NCBI GenBank assembly: GCA_049446715.1
Contig: JBMTQX010000010.1
Location: 1 to 64,000, forward strand
DNA from: Eutrophocola sp049446715
GTDB taxonomy: Bacteria > Pseudomonadota > Gammaproteobacteria > Pseudomonadales > Pseudohongiellaceae
DNA length: 64,000 bases
Reading direction: 5' to 3'
Below, piece after piece: positions 27,184-37,112 of this stretch (the stretch's first letter is position 1; every line of letters begins with the position of its first letter). The translations under genes were made by a program, and so were the position numbers. Below the pieces are notes generated by a model. That model was not told the DNA's origin, did no database searches, and saw only the letters and a program-made list of their open reading frames with translations.

Positions 27184-27423
27184 AAAATCTCCTGGTGTGA
27201 GGTCTGGTCGTGCCAGGTCACTTTAAATGGTTCAGTTTCGCAGTCGCGAGTTTACTGATGTTATTTTTTACAGTGTTGATTAACGCTGGCTGAAGACAGG
27301 GTAATTGATTTTTGGCTTATTTTCAGCACAGATGTCAGTGTACTAAAATCTGGTAAATGAAATACAGTGCAGGTATCCTCGCCTTTCCAAAATTCACGAA
27401 ATTTGCACAAAAAAGGGGTGAAA

Positions 27424-27708
27424 GTGTACAAATTTACCAATATTTTCATAAGTTTAGCGCTATTTTTTCTGGTCGGTTGCGCGACCCAGAATGATGCTGA
27501 AAATGCGGCCGTAACAAATCCGGGTGAGCCGGAAAATCTTGCCCAGGACAGCGGCTCGGAACCCGATCCGAATGAGATGATTTGTCGTCGCGAACAGGTC
27601 ACGGGCTCCAATTTTCGGCGCGAAGTGTGTATGACAAGGGCTCAGCGTGAAGAGTTTTCCACGCAGACCCAGGAGTTCATGGAACTCAACAGAACCAAGC
27701 AGGACTGA
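27424..27708 (+). CDS. Small lipoprotein of unknown function
   Basis: A short protein (94 residues from the start chosen here) with a lipoprotein signal: a hydrophobic run IFISLALFFLVGC in which LVGC is a lipobox and Cys19 the lipidation site. The mature part is acidic and Asn/Glu-rich, then contains a CRREQVTGSNFRREVC segment, where two Cys could pair. Similar CxxxxxTGSxxxxxxC segments occur in many small gammaproteobacterial periplasmic proteins of unknown role. I chose GTG 27424 because AAAAGGGG lies about 5 bases upstream; GTG 27418 is also in frame. It is divergent from the secreted-protein group. Confidence 0.65.
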   Translation: MYKFTNIFISLALFFLVGCATQNDAENAAVTNPGEPENLAQDSGSEPDPNEMICRREQVTGSNFRREVCMTRAQREEFSTQTQEFMELNRTKQD

Positions 27709-27864
27709 ACCGTTTTTCCATCATGAAGGCGACTCCGTATAACTCCATATAAACTCCATATAAGTAGACGCCTCTAAAGTCATCGACCAACAAAGCGTGA
27801 GCGTGCTTTCAGACTGCAGGCAAATGTTGCAGAAGCAGAAGCACTTTCACGACACAAAGCAAGT

Positions 27865-28389
27865 ATGCAAAAAATGACACAGAACAATAAGCGGGGAGCT
27901 TTCCTCTTCCCGGTCGTACTATTGCTGCCAGCCTTTGGGTTCGCGGCGGACAGCAACATGGTGGATTGTGCGCAGATCACCGACAGTGTTGAGCGTCTCA
28001 CCTGCTATGACGAGGTGATGCAGCGCGGCCCGGCGACGTCTGATTTGCCTGTCGTGCGTTTGCCCCGTGCACCCAGGCCTGTCGCTTCGCAGGAGTCCGG
28101 CGCCCAGACACCTGCTGTCGAATCGTCCGATGACTTCGGTCTCGAGGTCAAGAACGCGGACAGGGACAGCAATGCCACCAGGACCTTTGTCGTGGCCTCG
28201 GCCAAACACACTGACCTGACCGGATGGACTATCGAATTCGCGAACGGCCAGGTTTGGCGCCAGGTCGGCACGGAGGATTACCGTATCCGGGAAGGCGAGC
28301 GCTACACGATCGAGCGCGGCATGTTCAACTCATTTATGCTGGGTAATGGTTCCAACAACCGGAAAATCCGTGTCACCCGTGTTGAGTAA
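27865..28389 (+). CDS. Secreted protein of unknown function
   Basis: A 174-residue protein with a signal peptide (FLFPVVLLLPAFGFAAD). Right after cleavage comes the pattern CAQITDSVERLTCYDEVM, two cysteines separated in a C-x-RL-x-CYD arrangement that many small periplasmic proteins share. A Pro/Ser-rich linker leads to a C-terminal domain with TGWTIEFANGQVWRQVG and a closing RKIRVTRVE strand; QVWRQ with a following beta hairpin is common in these proteins. No function is known to me. A terminator follows at once. The ribosome site is weak. Confidence 0.72.
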   Translation: MQKMTQNNKRGAFLFPVVLLLPAFGFAADSNMVDCAQITDSVERLTCYDEVMQRGPATSDLPVVRLPRAPRPVASQESGAQTPAVESSDDFGLEVKNADRDSNATRTFVVASAKHTDLTGWTIEFANGQVWRQVGTEDYRIREGERYTIERGMFNSFMLGNGSNNRKIRVTRVE

Positions 28390-28407
28390 ATAATTTTTTT
28401 ACGGCCA

Positions 28408-28443
28408 TAAAAAAAACCCGCCTGTCGCCAGGCGGGTTTTTTT
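28408..28443. terminator. Bidirectional terminator before the TonB receptor gene end
   Basis: A 10-bp stem (28415-28424 with 28429-28438, 4-base loop) flanked by A8 and T7. It ends both the secreted-protein gene on the plus strand and the TonB-dependent receptor gene on the minus strand. Confidence 0.9.
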
Positions 28444-28461
28444 GTGCTTGCTGGTAATGGC

Positions 28462-31299
28462 TTAGAAAGACCAGTTCAAGCCAGCACGAATCATACGACC
28501 ACGTGCTTCATAGGTACCAGTGTTACTGGTAACCAGGCCATTGGCTGACAGAGGCGGCTCGCGGTCACCGGCGTTCAGGATCGCCAGTGTCGCAGTGCTC
28601 TGACCGTCAACAGGCAGGGTGTAGGTATATACCAGGTCGAGCGTTGTGAAAGACGACTCGGAAGAGCGGCTCTGCAACGGATCGGGGTTGGTAATTTCAG
28701 TACCGTCAACATAACGTACGGTGCCGCGCAGATAGTGGTTACCAGTGCGGTAATCAGCAATCAGGTTGGCACGCAGCTGCGGGTTGGTGCCCACACCAGC
28801 GACGTTAAAGCCGTCAGTACCGGCAACATCCTGCAACTGACCCTGCTGGTTGGTGCCTGCATATTCATTCACATAGGCACCTGCCAGCATTAGGCCGGCT
28901 TCGCCGCCCATGAGGTTGAAGTTGTAGTCAACGGAGAAGTCCAGACCATTGGTGGAAACGGAGTTCTGGTTGATGAAGCTTGACTGGAACAGACGAATGT
29001 CGAAACCGGTCATACAGCCCGCCGGCAGCGGCTGGCCGGAGCCAAGACCTGCCCAGCGGCCGGTGATTTCACAGACCTCATTCGGACGACCCGGGAACAG
29101 CGGATGCGAATAGGTGTCGGTAACGAAACCATCAGCCATATCGGCACGCAGGGTCTGGTCGGGATCGGTGTTGGTTACCAGGTTGGTGAACTCGTAATCC
29201 CACCAGGTGGCTTCGATAGTCAGGCTGTCGTTGACGTCCCAGGTGAAACCCAGCGTCCAGTTGTCGGACTCTTCCGGCTCTAGGTTCGGGTTACCAACGG
29301 CACGACCGGTAGCCTGAGTGACCTCACCACCGATGGTGGCACGGCTCACTGCACCGGAGCTGATACCGTTTACGTTGTTTTCAGAGGCCAGGCGGAAAGA
29401 TGAACCGGCGCTGGCACGCACGAACAGGTTGTCGGTCGGAGTCCACAGGGCGCTGATTTTCGGCTCAGTGGAGCTGGTGCCTTCAGTGTCTTCCCAACGG
29501 GCTGCAAGACCAACTTCCAAGGTGTCAGTCGGGAACATGACCATTTCCGCAAACACGGCGTCCGTTTCACGCTGAGAATCCCACTCCGCCAGTACTTCAG
29601 GAGAGAAGCCGAAACCACCGTCTTTAGCGATCGGGCCGTAGTTGATGGCCAGGTTCTGCTTACGATACTGGTAACCAACAGCCAGACCAGTCGCGCCGCC
29701 TGCCATTTCAAACAGCTCGCCAGTGGTCACAGCTTCGACAGTCATCAGTTCAGCGGCACCGAAAGTCTTCGGACCAAACTGCATCCACTCCAGCAGGACC
29801 GGATCGTTGTAGAACGCATCACCAGGTTTGGCGATCAGGCGGTTGGCCATCGGGTTCCAGTACATACAGTTACCGACACCAGCGCCTACAGTGGGATCGT
29901 TGGCAGCGCCAAGGATGGGGTTGAATTTACAGTCAGGACCGCCGTAACCCTGGATGGCACGCGCATAACGCTCGGTGATGGTGTCCACGGTTTCGTCGAT
30001 CTGATCGTTCTGGGAGTAAGTGGTGTTTACACGCCAGTCCCAGGCGCTGTCACCGAACTGACCGTCAAGCGTAGCGGCAGCGCGGTAGGTGTACTGAGCA
30101 GCTGTGGAGTCCAGGTCGCCTTCAACCGGCGACACCTGGCGGGTAAAGATGCTGCGGTAGTCCTGTAGCGGGAAGGCATCGCCAGCGACACGGTTGGCTT
30201 CAATGACACCCGGGTTGGTGGCCGGCAGAATGGCGCCAACAGAAGGCAGGGCCAGCAGGGGTACACCAGTACCGTAACCAGCGCTCACTTCTTCACGGGC
30301 AAAGCCGCCTTCGATGGTCAGTGTGTTAACCCAGTCAGTGTTGAACTGGTGGGTCATGACACTGAAACCAGTCAGACGGGACATTTCAGGAATCAGTGAA
30401 CGGGCGTGAGTCAGTGAACCGCGGCAGAACGGGTCAAAGCTGCGCTTCGTACCATCACTACCATGGTTGCGAGCACCAGCCGGGTTGGTGATGCTGTCGG
30501 TGCCGTCGCCACCGATGGAGGAGTCGCCACACAGCGGGTCAGGGAACCAGCCGCCCTTTAGGCTGCCGCCACCGAAAGTGCCGGGGTTGTAGAGGGCAGT
30601 AACAAGGCCTTTCTGGCGACGATCGGCGCTGCGGATGTCAGCGACGTTCATGGCCTCGGCGCGGTTCATGTATTCCATGGAGAATACGACACCGGTGTCG
30701 GCACCCTGAACACCGAAGATACCAGCAACCACAACTTCCGGTACGGAAGACTGGGCTTCAGCGTGCTGGGAAGAGATGCGGAACTCGGCACCTTCAAAGT
30801 TATTACGGGTAATAAAGTTAGCCACACCGGCAACCGCGTCAGAACCGTAGAGGGCGGAAGCACCGTCCAGTACCAGTTCCATACGCTCAACCATGATGGA
30901 AGGCGCCAGGTTGTTAACGTCAACCTGGGAACCGGCGTTGGCGTCGATGGTCATACGCTGGCCGTTCAACAGGACCAGGGTAGAGCGGGCACCCAGGCCA
31001 CGCAGGTTGATGCTGTTGGTGGAGTTGGTCCAGTTGTTGGTGGTGTTGGCACTGGAGATCTGCGGCATGTCGCGAACCGCTTCCACGATGGAAACACGCT
31101 GCTGATTGGTGAATTCTTCGTTGTCCATAACAGATACAGGCTGGGGCCTGTCAGCAGGACGTGAAATGAAAGAACCGGTGACCTGGATTTCTTCAATTTC
31201 CTGCTGGGCCATCAAGGCACTTGATGAGGTCGTCGCGGCAGCGGCAAAGGCGACAGCCGTGGCGAGCTTTTTGTAGCTCAATTCGACAGACTTTTTCAT
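28462..31299 (-). CDS. TonB-dependent outer-membrane receptor
   Basis: A 945-residue outer-membrane barrel for active uptake of a ligand powered by TonB. After a signal peptide with Ala-rich core (KKLATAVAFAAAATTSSSALMAQ) comes a short TonB-box-like EEIQVTGS, then the plug: RPQPVSVMDNEEF, NLRGLGARSTLVLLNGQR and LVLDGASALYGSDAVAGV. The barrel follows and ends in AGLNWSF, with the C-terminal Phe that guides assembly. A loop near residue 270 has a Cys pair (PLCGD and DPFCRG). The start is at 31299, with AGGGGA ahead; an upstream ATG would add 18 residues before the signal peptide. The type resembles Sphingomonas and Xanthomonas receptors for organic compounds rather than siderophores, but the ligand is unknown. 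Confidence 0.92.
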   Translation of the reverse strand: MKKSVELSYKKLATAVAFAAAATTSSSALMAQQEIEEIQVTGSFISRPADRPQPVSVMDNEEFTNQQRVSIVEAVRDMPQISSANTTNNWTNSTNSINLRGLGARSTLVLLNGQRMTIDANAGSQVDVNNLAPSIMVERMELVLDGASALYGSDAVAGVANFITRNNFEGAEFRISSQHAEAQSSVPEVVVAGIFGVQGADTGVVFSMEYMNRAEAMNVADIRSADRRQKGLVTALYNPGTFGGGSLKGGWFPDPLCGDSSIGGDGTDSITNPAGARNHGSDGTKRSFDPFCRGSLTHARSLIPEMSRLTGFSVMTHQFNTDWVNTLTIEGGFAREEVSAGYGTGVPLLALPSVGAILPATNPGVIEANRVAGDAFPLQDYRSIFTRQVSPVEGDLDSTAAQYTYRAAATLDGQFGDSAWDWRVNTTYSQNDQIDETVDTITERYARAIQGYGGPDCKFNPILGAANDPTVGAGVGNCMYWNPMANRLIAKPGDAFYNDPVLLEWMQFGPKTFGAAELMTVEAVTTGELFEMAGGATGLAVGYQYRKQNLAINYGPIAKDGGFGFSPEVLAEWDSQRETDAVFAEMVMFPTDTLEVGLAARWEDTEGTSSTEPKISALWTPTDNLFVRASAGSSFRLASENNVNGISSGAVSRATIGGEVTQATGRAVGNPNLEPEESDNWTLGFTWDVNDSLTIEATWWDYEFTNLVTNTDPDQTLRADMADGFVTDTYSHPLFPGRPNEVCEITGRWAGLGSGQPLPAGCMTGFDIRLFQSSFINQNSVSTNGLDFSVDYNFNLMGGEAGLMLAGAYVNEYAGTNQQGQLQDVAGTDGFNVAGVGTNPQLRANLIADYRTGNHYLRGTVRYVDGTEITNPDPLQSRSSESSFTTLDLVYTYTLPVDGQSTATLAILNAGDREPPLSANGLVTSNTGTYEARGRMIRAGLNWSF

Positions 31300-31814
31300 G
31301 TAATTCCCCTTTATTGGATTTGAATGCATGACAAAATTTACGTGCAAAACCACTAATCAAGAGTATGCCGAGCGGGCATGCCCGCACAGCAAAGCATATG
31401 ACTCGTTAGTGGAGAGAACTGGGATATCGATCAAACACAGCAAAGCCAGAACGCAATTCGGCCCGGTTAAGCAGTATGAGAACCCCCTTGTATTAACTAC
31501 CGTTTACCCTTGACGTCCCCTTTTCATGATCACGAATAACGTCGTCAGGTAAGAATATGATGATAGTCAACTCGGCCAAACAGTGCAAGCTTTAAAATAC
31601 TTATCTTTTCGCCGATATCTTACTGATTCAAAAAGAAAAAGAAGAGCCAAAATTCGTAAATTTAAGTCCTGAAAAGAGACTTAATTGATTAAAATTTGTA
31701 CGGCTCTGAAACCCCTGCCTGGCGGCGTGAAAAATGCCGGCCGACGGCGTGCCGATGCTTTTGGGAATCAGTGCCGGGCGGATATTCAGGCAGGCGGGAG
31801 GAGCCGGGTTCGGA
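31300..31814. other. 515-base gap without a recognised gene
   Basis: Lies upstream of the TonB receptor gene and downstream of korB, both on the minus strand. It holds the receptor's promoter and leader, is visibly AT-richer than the genes around it, and shows only short open frames with no recognisable features. I saw no riboswitch that I could name. Confidence 0.6.
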
Positions 31815-32831
31815 TTATTCGACCGTCCAGGTATGACCGGAGTGCAGCAGCTTGGCGAGATCACCGCCTCCGCGTTTTTCACGCAGCTGCAGGCGCTGTT
31901 CAAGCAGATCGCTAACGTAGGCTGTTACCGGCTTGAAGTAGATGATGCCGACGGCCACCGGAAAATCGGGGCCATGCATGGCGGCAAGGAGTTGTGCCTG
32001 GGCCAGGTTGGTCTGGTCATGCACCAGGATGTCGTCCAGTTCGGCACCTTCACCCAGCGTGACCACTTCCAGGCTGAGCGATTCGCGGTTCAAGGCAATG
32101 CCCTTGTTCTTTTCCTTGCCGAACAGCAAGGGTTTGCCATGTTCGACCTCGATGCGGAAGTCCGGTGCGATCTTCTTGTCCTTAACCTGTTCGAAAATGC
32201 CGTCGTTGTAGATCGGGCAGTTCTGCAGGATTTCGACAAACGAGGCACCCTGATGCGCATGCGCTTCGGTGATCACGGCGCTGAGATGTTTCATTTCGGT
32301 ATCGATGGAGCGGGCCACGAAGGGGGCGCCGGCACCCAGGGCAATACCGCACGGGGACAACGGGCGATCAACGGAGCCTTCCGGTGTCGATGGGGATCGC
32401 GTACCGACTTTGGATGTCGGTGAATACTGGCCCTTGGTCAGGCCGTAGATCTCATTGTTGAACAACAGAATGTTCAGATCAACGTTGCGGCGCAGGGCAT
32501 GCATGGTGTGATTGCCGCCGATACTCAGGGCATCGCCATCACCGGTAATGACCCAGACATCCAGGGCCGGGTTAGCCAGTTTGACGCCGGTGGCAATGGA
32601 TGGGGCGCGACCGTGAATGGTATGGAAACCATAGGTGTTCATGTAATACGGAAAACGGGAGGAGCAGCCGATACCGGAAATAAAGACCTGGCTTTCACGC
32701 GGCCGGTCGAGTTCAGGCATGAGTTTCTGAATGGTTTTCAGAATGGCGTAGTCACCACAACCCGGACACCAGCGTACTTCCTGGTCCGAGGAAAAATCGT
32801 CGATGGTCAACTTGTTGACGGCCTGGTTCAT
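31815..32831 (-). CDS. korB: 2-oxoacid:ferredoxin oxidoreductase beta subunit
   Basis: TPP and 4Fe-4S subunit of an enzyme that oxidatively decarboxylates a 2-oxoacid (2-oxoglutarate in the closest characterised type) to acyl-CoA while reducing ferredoxin. In 338 residues I see the cluster ligands WCPGCGD (Cys22, Cys25) and GIGCSSR (Cys56), with a fourth Cys in SPCGIAL. The TPP motif GDGDALSIGGNH and NNEIYGLTKGQYSPTS follow. The alpha subunit gene lies 52 bases upstream on the same strand. Substrate choice between 2-oxoglutarate and other oxoacids cannot be fixed from sequence alone. Confidence 0.92.
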   Translation of the reverse strand: MNQAVNKLTIDDFSSDQEVRWCPGCGDYAILKTIQKLMPELDRPRESQVFISGIGCSSRFPYYMNTYGFHTIHGRAPSIATGVKLANPALDVWVITGDGDALSIGGNHTMHALRRNVDLNILLFNNEIYGLTKGQYSPTSKVGTRSPSTPEGSVDRPLSPCGIALGAGAPFVARSIDTEMKHLSAVITEAHAHQGASFVEILQNCPIYNDGIFEQVKDKKIAPDFRIEVEHGKPLLFGKEKNKGIALNRESLSLEVVTLGEGAELDDILVHDQTNLAQAQLLAAMHGPDFPVAVGIIYFKPVTAYVSDLLEQRLQLREKRGGGDLAKLLHSGHTWTVE

Positions 32832-32883
32832 GTTGAGGTTTCCGTATCGTCCGTTAGTTGCGGGTTAAATGGATGGCCTGGCG

Positions 32884-34779
32884 TTAGCCTGCCAGCTCCG
32901 CCTTGATCGCATTCACGATCTCGCGAATCTTGAACGGCTGGCCGGAAACCTTGTTCAGGCCCCTGGCATCGATCAGGTATTCGGAGCGCAGTATCTTCAC
33001 CAGCTGCCCGGTGTTCATTTCGGGTACAAGCACCTTGTCAAACCCGGACAGAAGGGCTTTCAGGTTAGCGGGGAAGGGCCACATGTAGCGAATATGGATG
33101 TGGGACACATCCAGGCCTTCCTGCCGGCAGCGTTTCACGCCCTGGTGAATGGCACCATAGGTGGAACCCCAGCCGACTACCGCCAGCTTGCCGCTGGTGT
33201 TGCCCATGACCACTTCCTGTGCCGGAATGTCGGCACTGATACCTGCCACCTTGTTCTTGCGGGTGTCGGTCATCTTCTGGTGGTTGTCCGGATCGTAAGA
33301 GATGTTGCCGGTATCGTAGCTCTTCTCGATTCCGCCAATACGATGTTCCAGACCGGGCGTACCCGGTTTGGCCCAGACACGGGCCAGTGACTGCGGATCC
33401 CGTATCGAAGGGCGGAAATTTTCCGGGTCGGTATGGAAGGTGACCGGGAAGGGTGTGAAATCTGCCAGGTCCGGGATCATCCAGGGCTCCGAGGCATTGG
33501 CAATATAGCCGTCTGACAGCAGCATGACCGGCGTCATGTACTTGGTGGCCAGGCGCACGGCCTCGATGGCAACTTCAAAACAGTCTGCCGATGAACTTGC
33601 CGCAATCACCGGCATCGGTGTGTCGCCATGACGGCCGTAAACGGCCTGCAGCAGGTCGGACTGTTCGGTCTTGGTGGGCAGGCCTGTGGACGGACCACCA
33701 CGCTGGGTATTGATCACCAGCAGAGGCAGCTCGGCAGATACCGCCAGCGAAATGGCTTCCATCTTCAGCGCGATACCCGGGCCGGCGCTGGACGTGACAC
33801 CCAGACTGCCCGCAAAGGAAGCACCAATGGCGGCACAGACCGCGGCAATTTCGTCTTCCGCCTGGAAGGTGGTGACGTTGAATTCCTTGCGCTGGGCCAG
33901 GGTGTGCAACAGGCTCGATGCCGGGGTAATCGGGTAGGAGGCAAACAGGATGTCGATGTTCGCCAGCTGGCCGCCAGCCAGCAGGCCCCAGGCCAGGCCA
34001 GTGGTGCCGTTGATGTCGCGATAGGTGCCCGGCGGCATGGTGGCGCGCGGGACCTTGTACACTTCGATGCCGCTGGGCAGCTCGGCAGTTTCGCCGTAGG
34101 CGTGACCGGCATTGAGCGCGGCGATGTTGGCACCGGCGATATCAGGCTTGCCGGCAAATTTCTTCTGCAGGTTTTCGACAGTGGCTTCCTTGTCACGGCC
34201 AAACAGCCACAGGACCAGCCCCAGGGTCCACATGTTCTTGCAGCGCAAGGAGTTTTTGTGGCCCAGGTTGAAGGGTTCAACGGCGGCAATCACCTGGCTC
34301 TGGATATCGATTTCCAGTACCCGGTAGGCATCCAGCGTCCCGTCCTCGAGAGGATTGACGTCATACTTGGCCTTGTTGAGGTTTTTCTCGTTGAAAGCGC
34401 CGGTGTCGACGACGATCAGGCCGCCGGGGACCACTTCGCTGAGGTTGGTGACCAGGGCGGCCGGATTCATGGCCACCAGCACGTCGATGGCGTCACCGGA
34501 CGTGGTGATTTCGTCGGCGCCGAAGTAAATCTGGAAAGCGGAAACACCGAAAGTGGAGCCGGCCGGGGCACGAATTTCTGCCGGAAAGTCCGGAAACGTG
34601 GACAGATCGTTGCCGAACAGTGCGGTATCGTCGGTAAAGTTGGCGCCGGTGAGCTGCATGCCATCGCCGGAGTCACCGGCAAAACGGACGACGATGCTTT
34701 CAACGGTATTGGCCACCGCGTTGGCAGCGTCGCCGACGGAATCGGAATTTACGACTGGTGTTTGTGTCTCAACGCTCAT
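32884..34779 (-). CDS. korA: 2-oxoacid:ferredoxin oxidoreductase alpha subunit (gamma-alpha fusion)
   Basis: Partner of korB. In 631 residues the N-terminal third is the gamma domain (VVRFAGDSGDGMQLTG near residue 30) and the rest is the alpha subunit. The alpha part starts at the YPITPASSLLH motif near residue 284, which contacts TPP and substrate, and continues with FQAEDEIAAVCAAIGASFAG and NTQRGGPSTGLPTKTEQSDL. This fused form is typical of the aerobic KorAB type described in mycobacteria and also present in marine bacteria. It is the first gene of korAB. A 520-base gap separates it from the divergent lactate permease gene. Confidence 0.93.
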   Translation of the reverse strand: MSVETQTPVVNSDSVGDAANAVANTVESIVVRFAGDSGDGMQLTGANFTDDTALFGNDLSTFPDFPAEIRAPAGSTFGVSAFQIYFGADEITTSGDAIDVLVAMNPAALVTNLSEVVPGGLIVVDTGAFNEKNLNKAKYDVNPLEDGTLDAYRVLEIDIQSQVIAAVEPFNLGHKNSLRCKNMWTLGLVLWLFGRDKEATVENLQKKFAGKPDIAGANIAALNAGHAYGETAELPSGIEVYKVPRATMPPGTYRDINGTTGLAWGLLAGGQLANIDILFASYPITPASSLLHTLAQRKEFNVTTFQAEDEIAAVCAAIGASFAGSLGVTSSAGPGIALKMEAISLAVSAELPLLVINTQRGGPSTGLPTKTEQSDLLQAVYGRHGDTPMPVIAASSSADCFEVAIEAVRLATKYMTPVMLLSDGYIANASEPWMIPDLADFTPFPVTFHTDPENFRPSIRDPQSLARVWAKPGTPGLEHRIGGIEKSYDTGNISYDPDNHQKMTDTRKNKVAGISADIPAQEVVMGNTSGKLAVVGWGSTYGAIHQGVKRCRQEGLDVSHIHIRYMWPFPANLKALLSGFDKVLVPEMNTGQLVKILRSEYLIDARGLNKVSGQPFKIREIVNAIKAELAG

Positions 34780-35299
34780 GTGCAGTGTGTTCTTGTGTTT
34801 GGAAAACGGACTGTCGGTCAGGCTTGCCCGGGAAACGCTCTCCCCCTGGCGCCAGACAGCATATTCAAACGGTGGGGAATGAATACCAGGACCTGTGATC
34901 GGCCGCCCCGACGGTTACCAGCCGAATTCCCGGCCGGGCCGGAAATGCGGGCGCGCATTATAGCAATCACGCTGTCCAGAATGCTAATAAAAGAAGGGGC
35001 AATGCGGCGAATGTGCAGGCAATGACAATTTCTGCGTGACGCCGGACAGCGTCACGTAAACCAAGGAATTGCCGGGCTTTTCCATCCTTGTACTGCCCGG
35101 GTTGCTGCATTATCCTGTGACGCTTTCGTGCGTCCGATACCCGTGCCACGCGATGGGCCTCAGCGAGAGCTCTTGATAATAAAACGCGCACAGCGCTGAC
35201 ATAAATTGAGAAACGCCAGCGAGCACCGGGCAGCCGATACCCCCTGAAACCACGTTAATTACCCTGAAACAAAAAGCGTCCAAGAAGTAAGGATCTGTT
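34780..35299. other. 520-base divergent gap, no recognised gene
   Basis: Holds the promoters of korA (minus) and the lactate permease gene (plus). Open frames here are short and unlike known proteins. I could not fix a promoter on either strand with confidence. The region near 35020-35060 contains GCGTGACGC and GACAGCGTCACG, an inverted sequence that could be an operator. Confidence 0.5.
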
Positions 35300-37090
35300 A
35301 TGTCCAACGGTGTTCTGGCAATACTCTCCCTCTTACCCATCATTTCGGTTGCCGTGTTCCTGGTCATGTTGCGCTGGCCCGCCAGCCGCGCCATGCCGAT
35401 CTGCTACATCGTGGCCGTCCTGCTCGCCCTGTTCATCTGGCAGGTCCCGTTTGTGCGGGTGATGGCCGCCTCGGTCAACGGGCTGATCGATGCCATCGAA
35501 CTGATCTACATTATTTTCGGTGCCATCCTGCTCCTGAACACCCTCATTGAAAGCGGGGCCATCCAGAGTATTCGCAAGGGCTTTTCCGATATTACGCCGG
35601 ATCGCCGTATACAGGTCATCATCATTGCCTGGCTGTTCGGGTCCTTTATTGAGGGCTCTGCCGGTTTTGGTACCCCGGCGGCGGTAGCGGTACCGCTGAT
35701 GGTCGGCCTGGGCTTCCCGGCCATGGCGGCGGTGGTGTCTGGCATGATCATCCAGAGTACACCGGTGTCATTCGGTGCCCTCGGCACACCGATGCTGACC
35801 GGTGTCGCCACCGGGCTGGCGGATGACAGCAGTGTGCTCGCCTTTGCTGCACAGCAGGGCATGGAGTACCTGGACCTGGTGGCCTACATTGCCGCCAAGG
35901 TCGCATTTCTGCATGCCATTGCCGGGACCTTCATTCCGCTGATTCTCGTGGCAGTCATGACTCAGTTCTTCGGCAAAAACAGGTCCTTCGTCGAAGGTCT
36001 GAAAATCTGGAAGTTTGCGCTGTTTGCAGCGTTTTCCATGACCATCCCCTACGTGCTGGTCGCGCGCTACTTGGGCCCGGAATTTCCGTCACTGTTTGGC
36101 GGCCTGATCGGTCTGGCCATTGTCGTGACCGCAGCCAGGCAAGGTTTCCTGATGCCAAAAGAAGACGAGATCTGGGTGTTTCCGGAACGCAGCGACTGGG
36201 AGTCCCACTGGGTAGGCCAGGTGGAAATGAAAGAGAAAACCTTCGAGGGGCCGGTCATGAGTCTGGTCAAGGCCTGGATCCCCTACGTGATTGTCGCGGC
36301 CCTGCTGATCATGACCCGTCTGCCGCAACTGCCGTTCCTCGACCTGGTGCGCAGCGCGGCCGTGACCATGACCTTCAGCAATATCTTTGGCACAACCCTC
36401 GGTCAGTCGGTGCAGCTGCTGTATTCACCGGCAGCGCTGTTTATCACGGTCTCGATCATTACCTTCTTCCTGCACGGCATGGACGGTAAGTCCTACGCCA
36501 ACGCCTGGAAGACATCCGGCAAGACCATGTTGTCCGCCGGCTCTGCCCTGGTCTTCACCGTGCCGATGGTGCAGGTATTCCTGAACTCCGATGGCGGTGC
36601 TGCCGGTTACCAGCAGATGCCAATTGAACTGGCCGAAGGCGTGGCCGCCCTAGCTGGCAATGCCTGGCCGTTCTTCTCCACCTTCATCGGCGGCATGGGC
36701 GCCTTCGTCGCCGGCAGTAATACCGTCAGCAACATGATGTTTTCGCTGTTCCAGTTTGGTGTCGGTGAACGCATCGGTGCCGACCCGACCTGGATAGTGG
36801 CCCTGCAGGCCGTTGGCGGCGCTGCCGGCAACACCATCTGTGTCCACAACGTCGTAGCGGCATCAGCGGTAGTCGGCCTGGTCGGCCGTGAGGGTGAAGT
36901 GATCCGCAAGACCCTGATGGTATTCATCTACTACGCCCTGTTCACCGGTGCTGTCGGCTATGGCATCATCGCCACGGCCAATGGCAGCCTGTTCAATATC
37001 GGCTATATCATTGCCGGTACGGTTGTGCTCAGCGCCATCGCCATTATCGTAAAATACGGTGTGGGCGATGATGGCCGAGCTTCCGTGTAA
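35300..37090 (+). CDS. L-lactate permease family transporter
   Basis: A 596-residue inner-membrane protein with about 14 hydrophobic segments and the LctP/LldP family signature GSFIEGSAGFGTPAAVAVPLM near residue 115, followed by GALGTPM. GAFVAGSNTVSNMMFSLFQFG near the C terminus is a second family hallmark. These carriers import lactate or glycolate with protons. The neighbouring korAB could oxidise pyruvate or other oxoacids, but lactate dehydrogenase genes are not seen here, so the substrate remains open. It ends 22 bases before the DsbA-like gene on the same strand. Confidence 0.9.
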   Translation: MSNGVLAILSLLPIISVAVFLVMLRWPASRAMPICYIVAVLLALFIWQVPFVRVMAASVNGLIDAIELIYIIFGAILLLNTLIESGAIQSIRKGFSDITPDRRIQVIIIAWLFGSFIEGSAGFGTPAAVAVPLMVGLGFPAMAAVVSGMIIQSTPVSFGALGTPMLTGVATGLADDSSVLAFAAQQGMEYLDLVAYIAAKVAFLHAIAGTFIPLILVAVMTQFFGKNRSFVEGLKIWKFALFAAFSMTIPYVLVARYLGPEFPSLFGGLIGLAIVVTAARQGFLMPKEDEIWVFPERSDWESHWVGQVEMKEKTFEGPVMSLVKAWIPYVIVAALLIMTRLPQLPFLDLVRSAAVTMTFSNIFGTTLGQSVQLLYSPAALFITVSIITFFLHGMDGKSYANAWKTSGKTMLSAGSALVFTVPMVQVFLNSDGGAAGYQQMPIELAEGVAALAGNAWPFFSTFIGGMGAFVAGSNTVSNMMFSLFQFGVGERIGADPTWIVALQAVGGAAGNTICVHNVVAASAVVGLVGREGEVIRKTLMVFIYYALFTGAVGYGIIATANGSLFNIGYIIAGTVVLSAIAIIVKYGVGDDGRASV

Positions 37091-37112
37091 CCACTCGATC
37101 ACTGTAAACGCT

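Noticed and set aside
34967..35394. Short open frames in the korA-permease gap
   Set aside because: Overlap the likely promoters, no ribosome site and no family resemblance.
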